From the NCBI GenBank assembly GCA_905235995.1, contig CAJONI010000077.1, positions 1 through 56,562 of the forward strand: DNA of 56,562 nt, written 5' to 3'. This DNA comes from an uncultured Bacteroidales bacterium (lineage in GTDB: Bacteria > Bacteroidota > Bacteroidia > Bacteroidales > UBA932). Both the position numbers and the translations under genes were made by a program. Position 1 is the stretch's first letter, and each line of letters begins with the position of its first letter. Below the pieces are notes generated by a model. The model was not told the DNA's origin. It saw only the letters and a program-made list of their open reading frames with translations, and searched no databases. Positions 25,331 through 36,684 of the stretch are shown in pieces.

Positions 25331-27355
25331 TTACCAGACACGCACACGGTCTTCGGGAGCGACATAGAGCGCGTCGCCGGGCTGGATGCCGAAGGCGTCG
25401 TACCAGTAGTCGCACTGGGCCAGTCCGCCGTTCACGCGCAGGAAATTCACGGAGTGCACGTCCATCATGGTCAGGTAGCGGAGCATCTCCTCGGAGGAGC
25501 TGCCGGCCCAGACGTTGGCGTAGGAGAGGAAGAAGCGCTGCTCGGGGGTGAAGCCGTGGTCGTCGCCGAGACGGCCGTGCTTGTCCTGCCATTTCTGGAA
25601 GGCGCTGAAGGCGATGTTGAGTCCGCCGTGGTCGGCGAGGTTCTCGCCGAGTGTGATGACGCCGTTGGCATGCAGGTCGCCGGGGATCACCCAGAGACTG
25701 TTGAAATATTCGACCATCGCGTCGCAGGGCTTCTTGAAGCCTTCCGCGTCGGCGTCGGTCCACCAGTTCTCGAGGTTGCCTTCCTTGGTGTAGAGGCGGC
25801 CCTGGTCGTCGAAGCCGTGGGTCATCTCGTGGCCGATCACCACGCCGATGGAGCCGTAGTTGGCCGCGGCGTCGGCATTGAGGTCGAACAAGGGCGGCTG
25901 CAGGAAGCCTGCGGGGAAGCAGATCTCGTTGGTGGTCGGGTTGTAGTAGGCGTTGACCATCTGGGCGGGCATATGCCATTCGCTCTTGTCGACGGGCTTG
26001 TTGTAGCGCTTGTCGTAGTTCAGGTTCCAGTAGAAGTCGGAAGCGGCGCGTGCGTTGTCGTAGAGGCTCCTGGAAGGGTCGATGACCATCGAGGAGATGT
26101 CGTCCCACTTGTCAGGATAGCCCACCTTCACGGTGAAGGCGGCGAGCTTCTCGAGGGCCTTGGCCTTGGTCTCGTCGCACATCCATTCCTGGGCCTGGAT
26201 GCGCTCGCCGAGGGCTTCCTGCAGGTTGCCTATGAGTTCCAGCATCTCTGCCTTGGCTTCCTTCGGGAAATACTTCTCGACGTACATCTGGCCGACGGCG
26301 TCGGACATCAGGTTGTCCACCAGGTTGACGGCACGCTTCCAGCGCGGGGTCATCTCCTGGGTTCCGTAGACCTTGCGGCTGTACTCGAAGTTCTCCTGCA
26401 GGAAATCGTCGCTCAGCAGCGAGGAGCCGCCGGTGATGATGCGCCACTGGTACACGGCCTTCAGGTCGTCGAAGGGGGCGTTCATCAGCAGTTCGCAGGC
26501 CTTGGCCACGGGTTCGGGCTGACCGAGGTCGACCATTTCGGTCCTGTCGTAGCGTGCGTCGGTCAGGTAGCTCTTCCAGTCGAAGCCGCCGCAGGTCGCG
26601 ACGAGCTCGTCGACGCTCATCTTGTGGTAGTTGTCTTCGGGAATCCTCTGCTTCTCCATCGAATAATGGATCTCGGCGAGCTCGGTCTCGAGGGCCCAGA
26701 TGCGGGTCATCTTGTCCTGTGCCTCTGCCTCGGGGAAGCCTGCCAGCACGAAGAGGTTCTTCATGTGTTCCTTGGTGGCTTCGCGCACCTTGACGGTCTG
26801 GGGATCGTCGGAGATGTAGTAGTCGCGGTTGCGGAGGGTCAGGCCGCCCTGCCCTATCGACACGATGTTGTTGTCGGGATCCTTCTCGTCGGCGCCCACA
26901 TAGATGCCGAAGAGCAGGTTGTCGTGCTCCACGGCGGAGTGGTGGATCAGTTCCTCGCGGGTCCCGATGCCCTCGATCTCGGCCAGGTGGGCCTTAAGTG
27001 GGGCTGCACCTTCGGCGTTGAGCCGCGTCGAGTCCATGGCCATGTTGTAGAGGTCGCCTATCTTCTGGGCGACGCTTCCGGACCTGTGCTTCTTCTGCGC
27101 GATCTCCTGAATCAGTGCAGCGAGGGTATGGGTGTTGTCGTCGGAGACCTTGGAGATGGTGCCCCAGCGGGAGTACTCCGGCGGCTGGGGGTTATAGTCG
27201 GCCCAGTGGCCTGTCGCATATTTTGCGAAATCGTCGCCGGCACGGACGGTGGTGTCCATGTAGTCGTAGTTGATGCCGGCTGTCTTTGCGGGACGCGGGG
27301 CGCAGGAAGCGGCCACCATGCCAGCCACAGTCAGATAAAAGATCATCTTTCTCAT
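25331..27355 (-). CDS. pepO: M13-family (neprilysin/PepO-like) zinc metallopeptidase lipoprotein
   Basis: A 674-residue exported peptidase. The lipoprotein signal is MRKMIFYLTVAGMVAASC; ATG 27355 is chosen because it begins this signal. The catalytic domain has HEMTH (about residues 509-513) and the third zinc ligand in GENLADHGG (Glu about 571). NAYYNP, typical of the M13 substrate-binding region, lies upstream, and the protein ends RVRVW as the family does. It should cleave short peptides at the cell surface or in the periplasm. It follows kdsC with a 17-nt gap and is probably co-transcribed with it. Confidence 0.94.
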   Translation of the reverse strand: MRKMIFYLTVAGMVAASCAPRPAKTAGINYDYMDTTVRAGDDFAKYATGHWADYNPQPPEYSRWGTISKVSDDNTHTLAALIQEIAQKKHRSGSVAQKIGDLYNMAMDSTRLNAEGAAPLKAHLAEIEGIGTREELIHHSAVEHDNLLFGIYVGADEKDPDNNIVSIGQGGLTLRNRDYYISDDPQTVKVREATKEHMKNLFVLAGFPEAEAQDKMTRIWALETELAEIHYSMEKQRIPEDNYHKMSVDELVATCGGFDWKSYLTDARYDRTEMVDLGQPEPVAKACELLMNAPFDDLKAVYQWRIITGGSSLLSDDFLQENFEYSRKVYGTQEMTPRWKRAVNLVDNLMSDAVGQMYVEKYFPKEAKAEMLELIGNLQEALGERIQAQEWMCDETKAKALEKLAAFTVKVGYPDKWDDISSMVIDPSRSLYDNARAASDFYWNLNYDKRYNKPVDKSEWHMPAQMVNAYYNPTTNEICFPAGFLQPPLFDLNADAAANYGSIGVVIGHEMTHGFDDQGRLYTKEGNLENWWTDADAEGFKKPCDAMVEYFNSLWVIPGDLHANGVITLGENLADHGGLNIAFSAFQKWQDKHGRLGDDHGFTPEQRFFLSYANVWAGSSSEEMLRYLTMMDVHSVNFLRVNGGLAQCDYWYDAFGIQPGDALYVAPEDRVRVW

Positions 27356-27372
27356 TTTTATATCATTTGTTT

Positions 27373-27948
27373 TCATTCAACGTTGCGTCCGGTCAGTTTC
27401 GCGAAGCGGGTGATCTCTTCGGGATGGCCGGAATTCCAGGGCTTTTCGGGATTGAAGCCCCAGGTCCCCTGCGCTTTCATGACCTGTTCCACGAGCTCGC
27501 GCACGCAGCCGCGGCCGCCGCCATAGGTCGAGACCATGTCGGCTGCAGCCCGCACTTCGGCCACTGCGTCGGAGGGAGCGACTCCCAGGCCTGCCGCTTC
27601 GATGGCGGGGATGTCGGGGAGGTCGTCGCCCATGAAGGCCACCTGTCCGAGCGTCAGTGAGTGCCTGGCGCAGAAGAATTCGAGGTCGGAGGCCTTGTCC
27701 TTGGAAAGGAAGAAGATGTCGCGGTTGGGGATTCCCAGCGAGACCGCCCGCCTGATCAGGCTCTCGGAGCAGCCGCCGGTGATGATGGCGCAGGGATAGC
27801 CTTTGTCGCATGCGGTGCGGATGGCGAAGCAGTCCTTGGAGTTGAACTGCCTCAACAGTTCACCGTCGGGCATGGCAAGCACCAGGCCGTCGGTGAATAC
27901 GCCGTCCACGTCGAAAGCAAAGGCCCTGATATCTTCGAGTCGTGACAT
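27373..27948 (-). CDS. kdsC: 3-deoxy-D-manno-octulosonate 8-phosphate phosphatase (KdsC)
   Basis: A 191-residue HAD phosphatase of the KdsC type without a cap domain: FAFDVDGVFTDG (nucleophile Asp and acid Asp), AIITGG, the Lys in FLSKDKASDLE, and FMGDDLPDIPA. It releases phosphate from KDO-8-P in lipopolysaccharide core synthesis. The frame is open farther upstream, but ATG 27948 (MSRLEDI) gives the normal length, and a -7 box lies exactly 6 nt before it. The C-terminal WGFNPEKPWNSGHPEEITRF is a tail beyond the core fold. Other kds genes are not in the window. Confidence 0.93.
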   Translation of the reverse strand: MSRLEDIRAFAFDVDGVFTDGLVLAMPDGELLRQFNSKDCFAIRTACDKGYPCAIITGGCSESLIRRAVSLGIPNRDIFFLSKDKASDLEFFCARHSLTLGQVAFMGDDLPDIPAIEAAGLGVAPSDAVAEVRAAADMVSTYGGGRGCVRELVEQVMKAQGTWGFNPEKPWNSGHPEEITRFAKLTGRNVE

Positions 27949-27954
27949 CGGCCG

Positions 27955-27962
27955 CAAAGATA
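27955..27962 (-). promoter_or_regulatory. -7 box TATCTTTG, 6 nt from the kdsC ATG
   Basis: The minus strand reads TATCTTTG and ends exactly 6 nt before the kdsC ATG, predicting a leaderless or near-leaderless transcript. It follows directly after the T-run behind trmO. Confidence 0.55.
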
Positions 27963-27987
27963 CAAAAAAAAAGGTGGTCCGGCTACC
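27963..27987 (-). terminator. Possible terminator after trmO
   Basis: On the minus strand an imperfect GGT...ACC hairpin (27973-27987) is followed by nine T. The stem has mismatches, so this is a weak call. If real, it separates fucI-fucP-trmO from kdsC. Confidence 0.35.
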
Positions 27988-28633
27988 TGGCGAAAATATG
28001 TCCGTCTGCGACAGTGAAATGAATGTCGAGTCCGGCGTAGGAAAGTCCGTAAACGCGGTCGGGGTCGTCGTGGTAGGCGGGCCGGGGGTCCTGGGCGAGG
28101 ATTTCGCGCAGGGCGGCGAGTTGGGCTCCGTCGAGTCGTTCTGCCAGTTCGGGTGCGATCTCAACTTCGAGAAGAGGCCGGGGATTGGCTTCCACGAATC
28201 CTCCCTTGGCTTCGGGATGTGCGTCAACTCCTGGAAGATAGGGCTTTATGTCATAGATCGGCGTGCCGTCCATCAGGTCGGCGCCCGAGACGATGAGCAC
28301 CAGTCCGTTCGGGCCGTCATCTTCAACGGCTTCGAGTTTTACGCAGGAAAGCCCGATCGGGTTGGGCCTGAAGGGCGACCTGGTGGCGAACAAGCCCATA
28401 CGGACGTTTCCGCCAAGCCTTGGCGGCCTGACGGTCGGGGACCAGCCCTGCGACTGGGAAAACTCCCATATCAGCCACAGGTGTGAAAAGCCTTCGATGC
28501 CTCTAAGTGTCTCAGGAATACGGAACTCGGGCTCGAATACTATCTTCGAGCGCAGCGACGGCGCCAGCCCCGCCTGCCTCGGCAGCCCGAACTTCGTCGC
28601 AAAATCGTTATGTATCCTCGCTATGACCTTCAT
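27983..28633 (-). CDS. trmO: tRNA (N6-threonylcarbamoyladenosine37-N6)-methyltransferase TrmO
   Basis: A 216-residue TsaA/TrmO-family protein. Motifs: FGLPRQAGLAP, GIEGFSHLWLIWEF, the hallmark FATRSPFRPNPIGLSCVKL, and DLMDGTPIYDIKPYLP. The family uses SAM to add an N6-methyl group to t6A37 in ANN-decoding tRNAs such as tRNA-Thr. A C-terminal extension (about 150-216) with RPAYHDDPDRVYGLSYAGLDIHF is also typical of the family. It begins 2 nt after the fucP stop, so it sits in the fucose operon without a clear functional link. Confidence 0.93.
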   Translation of the reverse strand: MKVIARIHNDFATKFGLPRQAGLAPSLRSKIVFEPEFRIPETLRGIEGFSHLWLIWEFSQSQGWSPTVRPPRLGGNVRMGLFATRSPFRPNPIGLSCVKLEAVEDDGPNGLVLIVSGADLMDGTPIYDIKPYLPGVDAHPEAKGGFVEANPRPLLEVEIAPELAERLDGAQLAALREILAQDPRPAYHDDPDRVYGLSYAGLDIHFTVADGHIFAR

Positions 28634-28635
28634 CG

Positions 28636-29930
28636 CTATAAGGATTTCGTTTCCTTGTAGCGGCGGAGGGCGAAGATGGTGACCATCAGGAAGCAGAACA
28701 GCGGAAGGCAGTAGCTTGCGTTGACGGCGGGGTGGCCGAAGACCGTGCCGAGGTCGATGACCGTGCCCTGGAGAGGAGGCAGGATCGAGCCGCCTACGAT
28801 GGCCATCACCAGGAAGGCCGCGCCAAGCTGGCTGTCCTCAGGCAACACGTTCTCGAGCGCGATGCCGTAGATGGTCGGGAACATCAGGCTCATGAACGCA
28901 CTTATGGCCACCAGGCAGACGAGACCCGGCATCCCCACGAAGACCACGGCCCCCAGACTGCACAACGCGGCCAGACAGCCGAATATCGCAAGCAACTTGC
29001 GAGAATTCACATACTTCATCAGGAAGGTCGAAAGGAACCTGAAACACAGGAACATCGCCATCGCAATGATATTGTATTTCTGGGCAGTGGCCTTGTTGAT
29101 GCCAAGATTGTCCGCATACTGGATGATGAAAGTCCAGACCATGATCTGGGCCCCCACATAGAAAACCTGCGCCAGCACCCCCTCACGGTAGGCCCTGTTG
29201 CGCCAGAGACGGCCCATCGTGCCCGGAGTACGCACCCCCTGCCCCACCGTCCTGGGCATCTTCGTCAGCGCGATGATGACCAGCATCACCAGTACGACCA
29301 CGCCGAGCGCGACGTAGGCATCACGGATCACCGCCAGGTCGTGCACCCGCTCAACGGCCTTCACCTCTTCAGGCAAAGAGCTGAATATCAACTGGCCCGT
29401 CTCATCGCGATGCCGGTCGCTGAGCAGGTTCGGCAGCACCACCCAGGAGGCCACCGCCATGCCCGCGAGCGAACCCATGGGATTGAACGACTGCGAAAGG
29501 TTGAGCCTGCGGGTCGAATTCTCACGGGCACCCAGCGAGAGGATGAACGGATTGGCCGTCGTCTCGAGGAAGGCCAGGCCGAAGGTCAGGATGTAGAGCG
29601 ACAGGCAGAAGAACAGGAAGCTCTGCTGCGCCGCCGCCGGGATGAAGAGGAAAGCCCCGACGGCATAGAGCGCAAGGCCGAGCAGTATGCCGCTCTTGTA
29701 GCTGTAGCGACGGATGAAGAGCGCCGCCGGCACGGCCATGGTCGCGTAGCCGCCGTAGAAGGCGAACTGTATGAGCGACGCCCTGGCGGCCGATAGCTCC
29801 ATGATGGTCTGGAAACCGGCCACCATGGGGTTGGTGATGTCGTTGGCGAAGCCCCAGAGGGCGAAAAGCGTGGTTATCAGGATGAACGGCACGAGGAAGC
29901 GCCGCTCTACCAGTTTGGGTTTGGTATCCA

Positions 29931-29931
<1 letters not shown>
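28636..29931 (-). CDS. fucP: L-fucose:H+ symporter (MFS)
   Basis: A 431-residue major facilitator protein with about twelve predicted membrane segments. The N-terminus FILITTLFALWGFANDITNP, the segment FAFYGGYATMAVPAALFIRR and the fucose-permease motif FLETTANPFILSLG place it in the FucP branch. It should import L-fucose with protons across the inner membrane. Its ATG shares a base with the fucI stop (TAATG), so the two are translationally coupled. Kinase and aldolase genes (fucK, fucA) are not in the window. Confidence 0.93.
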
Positions 29932-31751
<1,820 letters not shown>

Positions 31752-31783
31752 GATGATGGTTTGTTTACTTTTGAGCAATCATA

Positions 31784-31791
31784 CAAATATA
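31784..31791 (-). promoter_or_regulatory. -7 box of the fucI operon
   Basis: The minus strand reads TATATTTG, 32 nt before the fucI ATG. The 75-bp divergent gap to the HAD gene contains this and an opposing box. I see no clear repressor palindrome. Confidence 0.55.
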
Positions 31792-31812
31792 AGAAAAATC
31801 CTGGGAAAATGC

Positions 31813-31820
31813 TAACTTTG
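31813..31820 (+). promoter_or_regulatory. -7 box TAACTTTG, 6 nt from the HAD gene ATG
   Basis: TAACTTTG on the plus strand ends exactly 6 nt before the ATG at 31827. With the usual Bacteroidetes start site a few bases downstream of the box, the mRNA would be leaderless or nearly so. Confidence 0.55.
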
Positions 31821-31826
31821 CACATT

Positions 31827-32675
31827 ATGAAAAAGAGACCCACAGTAGCCCTGATCTACGACTTCGACGGTACCCTCTCCCCCGGCAACATGCAGGAGTT
31901 CGGCTTCATCCAGGCCATTGGCAAGACTCCCGCGGAGTTCTGGGAGCAGAGCAACGAAGCACCTGAAGGACAGGAAGTAAGCAATATACTATCCTATATG
32001 AAACTGATGATCGACGAGGCCAGAGCCAAAGGCATCTCGCTCACGCGGGATTTCCTCGTGTCGTTCGGCAAGCACATCCTGCTCTACGACGGGGTCAGGG
32101 AATGGTTCTCGCTGATCAACGAATACGGCCGGAGCAAGGGCGTGGTGGTGGAACACTACATCAACTCCTCCGGCCAGACCGAGCTGATAGAGGGGACCTC
32201 CATCGCCCACGAATTCAAGAAGATCTTCGCCTGCTCGTTCTGGTACGACGACAACGGGGTGGCCGTCTGGCCGGCATTTACCGTGGACTACACGGGCAAG
32301 ACCCAGTTCCTCTTCAAGATATCCAAGGGCATACTCGACATCAGCGACAACGAAAAGGTCAACGAGAGCCTGAAGGAGGACGACAAGCCCATCCCCTTCA
32401 GCAATATGATATACCTGGGCGACGGCACCACCGACATCCCCTGCATGAAGATAGTCAAGATGTTCGGAGGCAACTCGATAGCAGTATATTCCCCTGAGAA
32501 CAGGCACCAGAGGGACACCGCCCGCAAGCTCCTGAGGCAGAACCGCGTGAACTTCATCTGCGAGGCCGACTACCGCGTGGGCGGCCAGATATACGAGGTG
32601 GTGACCACCCTCATCGACAAGATCAAGGCGGAAGCCGACTACCAGTCCCTCCAGCGCCGCAACCGCAGGAAATAG
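31827..32675 (+). CDS. HAD-superfamily phosphatase
   Basis: A 282-residue cytosolic HAD hydrolase. Motif I is IYDFDGTLSPGNM, the motif II region is EHYINSSGQ, a Lys lies in the KISKGILDIS region, and motif III/IV is MIYLGDGTTDIPCMK, the form used by phosphoserine-phosphatase-like enzymes. The substrate is not evident. An unusually long stretch between motifs I and II acts as a cap domain. The open frame extends far upstream inside fucI on the other strand; ATG 31827 is the sensible start. The amidase/golvesin gene begins 10 nt after its stop, so the two probably form an operon. Confidence 0.85.
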   Translation: MKKRPTVALIYDFDGTLSPGNMQEFGFIQAIGKTPAEFWEQSNEAPEGQEVSNILSYMKLMIDEARAKGISLTRDFLVSFGKHILLYDGVREWFSLINEYGRSKGVVVEHYINSSGQTELIEGTSIAHEFKKIFACSFWYDDNGVAVWPAFTVDYTGKTQFLFKISKGILDISDNEKVNESLKEDDKPIPFSNMIYLGDGTTDIPCMKIVKMFGGNSIAVYSPENRHQRDTARKLLRQNRVNFICEADYRVGGQIYEVVTTLIDKIKAEADYQSLQRRNRRK

Positions 32676-32685
32676 CACCCGGACC

Positions 32686-35600
32686 ATGAAGAAGCTCTTC
32701 CTTGCCGCCATACTTTCAATAATCCTTCCGACGATCGCAGTCCAGGCGGCACCGAAAATCGACAGGGACCTGCAGCCGATATCAGACTCGCTGACCAGCT
32801 ATCTCATCGGAAGGACGGGAGTCATGAGCCCGGTGCGGGTACAGAAGGCCATAGTACTGAAAGACGGAACCCTGCGCCTGAACCTGAGCAGATCGCTGCT
32901 CGACCACCCGCTACGCGAGCAGGAGATACGCGACATACGCTCCATAGCCCGCGAACTGCTCCCCAAAAAATATGCAGGCTACCGCAACAAGCTCTCGCTC
33001 TACTCCGACAAGAAGCCCATAGAATACTACCAGAGCCGGTATTTCGCCGAGAAGCCGGACAGGGAGGCGGTCGAGGAGCACAAGAGGCTCCGGGGGGAGG
33101 CTCAGGCCAAGGTCCCCGCCCCGCTGATCACCCGACGTTCATCTCCCAACAAGCCCACCGAGGGCCTCCAGGGCCGCCACATCGCACTCTGGCAGAGCCA
33201 CGGATGGTACTACGAGCCGAGCCTCAAACGCTGGGAATGGCAGCGAGCCAGATTGTTCGAGACGGTGGAGGACCTCTACACGCAGAGCTACGTGGTCCCC
33301 TTCCTCGCGCCCATGCTGGAGAATGCGGGAGCCGTGGTGCTGATGCCCCGCGAGCGTGACTGGAACACTTTCGAGGTGATAGTCGACAACGACGACCGCC
33401 CCAGCGACTACTCCGAATCCGGCAAGTGGACCGCCGCCCCCGACACGGGCTTCGCCAATCCCAAGGCCTCATACCTCTATCAGGAGAACCCCTTCCGCAT
33501 GGGAACCGCCCGCATGCACAAGACCGAACGCGAGGGCAAGGACATGGCCCGCTGGATCCCCGACATCCCGGAAGACGGAGAATATGCCGTCTACGTATCC
33601 TACCAGACGGTGGAGCGCAGCACCTACGCCGCACAGTACGAGGTCAGGCACATGGGCGGAAGCACCCGCTTCAGCGTCAACCAGCAGATGGGCGGACGGA
33701 TGTGGGTCTACCTGGGCCGCTTCCCCTTCCGGAAGGGCAGGCACACCAACCAGGGGGTATTCCTGTCGAACATAGGCGACGGCTACAGCTACGTGACTGC
33801 CGACGCCGTGAAATTCGGCGGAGGAATGGGCAACATGGCCCGCAAGCCCGACCCCGAACAGCTCGAAGAGGACGACTTCGACGTGGAGCCCGAGATATCG
33901 GGCTATCCCCGCTTCACCGAGGGCGCGCGCTACTGGCTGCAGTGGTCAGGGTTCAACGACACGATCTATTCCCACACCCGCAACCTCACCGACGTCAACG
34001 ACGACTACCTGTCGAGGGGCAAATGGGTCAACACCCTTTCCGACGGCTCGGTGGTGAAGCCCGACAGGGAGGGCTACAACATCCCCCTCGACCTGTCGCT
34101 CGCCTTCCACACCGACGCAGGCACCGACCTCACCGACTCGATAGTCGGCACCCTGGCCATCTACACCCGGCTCTCCGACGACGAGGAAAAATACCCCAAC
34201 GGAGAGGACCGCATACTCGGACGCGAGTACGCCGACATAGTCCAGACCCAGATCGTGGACGACATCCGCGCTCTGTGGGAGCCCGAATGGAACCGCCGCT
34301 TCCTCTGGGACCGCTCGTACGCCGAGAGCCGCATGCCTGAAGTCCCGGGCATGCTGCTGGAGCTCCTCTCCCACCAGAACCTGGCCGACATGCGCTACGG
34401 CCTCGACCCGGCCTTCCGCTTCTCGGTGTCGCGCTCCATCTACAAGGGTATGCTCAAGTTCCTGGCCTGGCTCAACGACTTCGAATACACGGTTCAGCCG
34501 CTGCCCGTAAACAGCTTCGAGGCGCTGATGGAGGGCGGCGAAGCGAGGCTCAGATGGGCCCCCACCCCCGACCCCCTGGAGCCCACGGCCGAGGCAGACG
34601 GCTACATACTCTACACCAGTATCGACGACGGAGGCTTCGACAACGGAATGGTCCTCGACCTGCCGCACGCAACCGTCCCCGTCGAGCCCGGACACATCTA
34701 CCACTTCCGCGTAAGCGCGACCAATGCCGGAGGCGAGAGCTTCCCCAGCGAGACGCTCTCCGTGGGCATGGTCTCGAAGAAAGCTCCGACCGTCCTGGTA
34801 ATCAACAATTTCGACCGCGTCAGCGCGCCCGTGAGCTTCGCCTCGGCCGACTCGACCATAGCCGGATTCTACAACAGGCTCGACGGCGGGGTGGCCTGGG
34901 ACACCGACATCTCCTACATAGGCGAACAGTACGAATTCCGCCGCAGCATCCCCTGGATGGACGACGACAGCCCGGGCTTCGGGGCCTCCGACAGCGACTT
35001 CGAGACAAAGGCGGTGGCCGGCAACACCTTCAACTACCCCGCCGTCCACGGCAAAGCCTGGATGGCCGCGGGCTGCAACTTCGTATCCGCCAGCCACGCC
35101 GCGGTGGAGAACGGCAGCGTGCCCGCCGGGCGCTATCCCATCGTCGACCTGATATGCGGCAAGCAGCTGACCACGCAGGTCGGACGCAGGGGCGCAGGAC
35201 CGCTGCGCTACCCCGTCTTCCCCGAGGCCCTGCGCAGGCAGCTGAGCGCCTTCGCCGAAGCCGGAAGCAGCATACTCGTGTCCGGATCCTACGTTGGGTC
35301 AGACATCTGGGAGCCGGTGTTCGTATTCCCGGTCGATTCAGCGTATCGCGCAGACTATCTCACTCCCGCACAGGAATTCGCGAAGGAAGTGCTCCACTAC
35401 CGCTGGAGGACCGGCAACGCCACAGCCGGCGGAAAGGTCAGGACAATACCTAACCCGCTCGGATTCCAGGCAGGCGTCCGGTACTCCTTCAATCCCGCGC
35501 CAAACGCAAGGGTCTACGGCGTAGAATCGCCCGACGGGCTGGTACCCGAAGGGAAGGAAGCCTTCACTATTTTCCGGTATTCTTCCAACAACATCCCCGC

Positions 35601-35721
35601 CGGAGTGGCCTACAACGGGGAATACAAGACGGTGGTGCTGGGTTTCCCCGTCGAGGCGCTGGAAACCCGGGAGCAGATAGAGCAGCTTATCGGAGAGATA
35701 GCCCGCTTCTTCGGGCGCTGA
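32686..35721 (+). CDS. Large exported N-acetylmuramoyl-L-alanine amidase-like protein with golvesin and Fn3 domains
   Basis: A 1011-residue exported protein with signal peptide MKKLFLAAILSIILPTIAVQA. An amidase_3-like fold seems split by an insertion: its first part is near residues 160-225 (GRHIALWQSHG, then AGAVVLMPRERD) and its second near 455-600 (LDLSLAFHTDAGTD). Between them, at about 230-380, is a golvesin/xanthan-lyase-type beta domain (DIPEDGEYAVYVSYQT, YLGRFPFRKG, VTADAVKFGGGMG). A fibronectin type III domain follows (about 610-690), then a C-terminal domain from about 700 (TVLVINNFDRVS) of unknown role. The amidase family cleaves between MurNAc and L-Ala; activity here is inferred. 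Related proteins are often mislabelled xanthan lyase. Confidence 0.78.
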   Translation: MKKLFLAAILSIILPTIAVQAAPKIDRDLQPISDSLTSYLIGRTGVMSPVRVQKAIVLKDGTLRLNLSRSLLDHPLREQEIRDIRSIARELLPKKYAGYRNKLSLYSDKKPIEYYQSRYFAEKPDREAVEEHKRLRGEAQAKVPAPLITRRSSPNKPTEGLQGRHIALWQSHGWYYEPSLKRWEWQRARLFETVEDLYTQSYVVPFLAPMLENAGAVVLMPRERDWNTFEVIVDNDDRPSDYSESGKWTAAPDTGFANPKASYLYQENPFRMGTARMHKTEREGKDMARWIPDIPEDGEYAVYVSYQTVERSTYAAQYEVRHMGGSTRFSVNQQMGGRMWVYLGRFPFRKGRHTNQGVFLSNIGDGYSYVTADAVKFGGGMGNMARKPDPEQLEEDDFDVEPEISGYPRFTEGARYWLQWSGFNDTIYSHTRNLTDVNDDYLSRGKWVNTLSDGSVVKPDREGYNIPLDLSLAFHTDAGTDLTDSIVGTLAIYTRLSDDEEKYPNGEDRILGREYADIVQTQIVDDIRALWEPEWNRRFLWDRSYAESRMPEVPGMLLELLSHQNLADMRYGLDPAFRFSVSRSIYKGMLKFLAWLNDFEYTVQPLPVNSFEALMEGGEARLRWAPTPDPLEPTAEADGYILYTSIDDGGFDNGMVLDLPHATVPVEPGHIYHFRVSATNAGGESFPSETLSVGMVSKKAPTVLVINNFDRVSAPVSFASADSTIAGFYNRLDGGVAWDTDISYIGEQYEFRRSIPWMDDDSPGFGASDSDFETKAVAGNTFNYPAVHGKAWMAAGCNFVSASHAAVENGSVPAGRYPIVDLICGKQLTTQVGRRGAGPLRYPVFPEALRRQLSAFAEAGSSILVSGSYVGSDIWEPVFVFPVDSAYRADYLTPAQEFAKEVLHYRWRTGNATAGGKVRTIPNPLGFQAGVRYSFNPAPNARVYGVESPDGLVPEGKEAFTIFRYSSNNIPAGVAYNGEYKTVVLGFPVEALETREQIEQLIGEIARFFGR

Positions 35722-35730
35722 ACGCCCCGG

Positions 35731-36678
35731 TCAGAGCATCTTCTTCCTGCGGAAGATAAGCAGGACCACCAGGACTATCAGGGCCATGGCGCCCAGCACT
35801 ATGGCCAGGTCCCACAGGCCGCCCGCCAGCGGAAGCTCCAGGTTCATGCCGTAGATGCTGGCTATCAGCGTCGCAGGCATGAGGAGCACCGACACCATGG
35901 TGAAGGTCTTCATGATCTTGTTCTGGTCGAGCTCGATAAGGCCGAGGACCGTGTTCTGCAGGTATTCCAGCCTCTCGAAACTGAAGTCGGTGTGGTTGAT
36001 CAGGGACGAGATGTCCTTGAGCAGCGTGCCCAGCTTGCCGTTGATGATGTCGGGAGTCTTGTCGGAGCGCAGGATGCTGGAGATCATGCGCTGCTTGTCG
36101 ACTATGTTCTCGCGGACGAGCATCGTGTTTTCCTGCAGCTGGTTGATGTCCAGGAGGAATTCCTCGTTGACGTCCTCGCCCAGGCTGACCCTCTTGCTGT
36201 ACTGCCCTATCTCCTTCGACATCAGCTCAATCATGTCGGCGTCGAGGTCGATCCGGTTCTCCAGGATCCCCACCAGCACGTGGAAACCCGTGGGATAGAG
36301 CCCTGCGTTGAAGAGGATGCGCCTCTGGATGTCGGTGAAACTGCGCAGGGGGACCTGCCGTATGGAAGTGATGGTATGGCCGGTAAGCACGAAGGAAACG
36401 CTTTCCATCGTGTAGTTTTCAGCGCTTGGAATCAGGAAGTTGGTGTTTGCGAAGATAGCGTCGAGGGTTTCGCTGTAACGAGACGAGCTCTCGATCTCCT
36501 CGGCCTGGGCGCGGCTCTGCAGGGTCGTGTCGAGGAAGGCCTCGACCGCCCGCTTCTCTTCGCCCGTGGGCGTGAAGAGATCCAGCCAGAGAGCGTCCTC
36601 CCTGGAAATCTGCTGCAGGATGCCGACCGACTCTGAAACTTCGGCCTGGCCGTTGTGCGTATAAAAGACTTTGATCAT
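35731..36678 (-). CDS. corA: CorA-family magnesium/divalent cation transporter
   Basis: A 315-residue protein with a long cytosolic alpha/beta and helical N-terminal part and two C-terminal membrane helices. The selectivity motif GMN lies in SIYGMNLELP between them. Preceding segments VSVLLMPATLIASI and GDISSLINHTDFSFERLEYLQN-like helices fit the CorA stalk. It forms pentameric Mg2+ (or Co2+/Ni2+) channels in the inner membrane. It follows mqnA on the same strand with a 55-bp gap holding a large inverted repeat. Its end is 9 nt from the convergent amidase gene. Confidence 0.94.
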   Translation of the reverse strand: MIKVFYTHNGQAEVSESVGILQQISREDALWLDLFTPTGEEKRAVEAFLDTTLQSRAQAEEIESSSRYSETLDAIFANTNFLIPSAENYTMESVSFVLTGHTITSIRQVPLRSFTDIQRRILFNAGLYPTGFHVLVGILENRIDLDADMIELMSKEIGQYSKRVSLGEDVNEEFLLDINQLQENTMLVRENIVDKQRMISSILRSDKTPDIINGKLGTLLKDISSLINHTDFSFERLEYLQNTVLGLIELDQNKIMKTFTMVSVLLMPATLIASIYGMNLELPLAGGLWDLAIVLGAMALIVLVVLLIFRRKKML

Positions 36679-36684
36679 TTTCCT

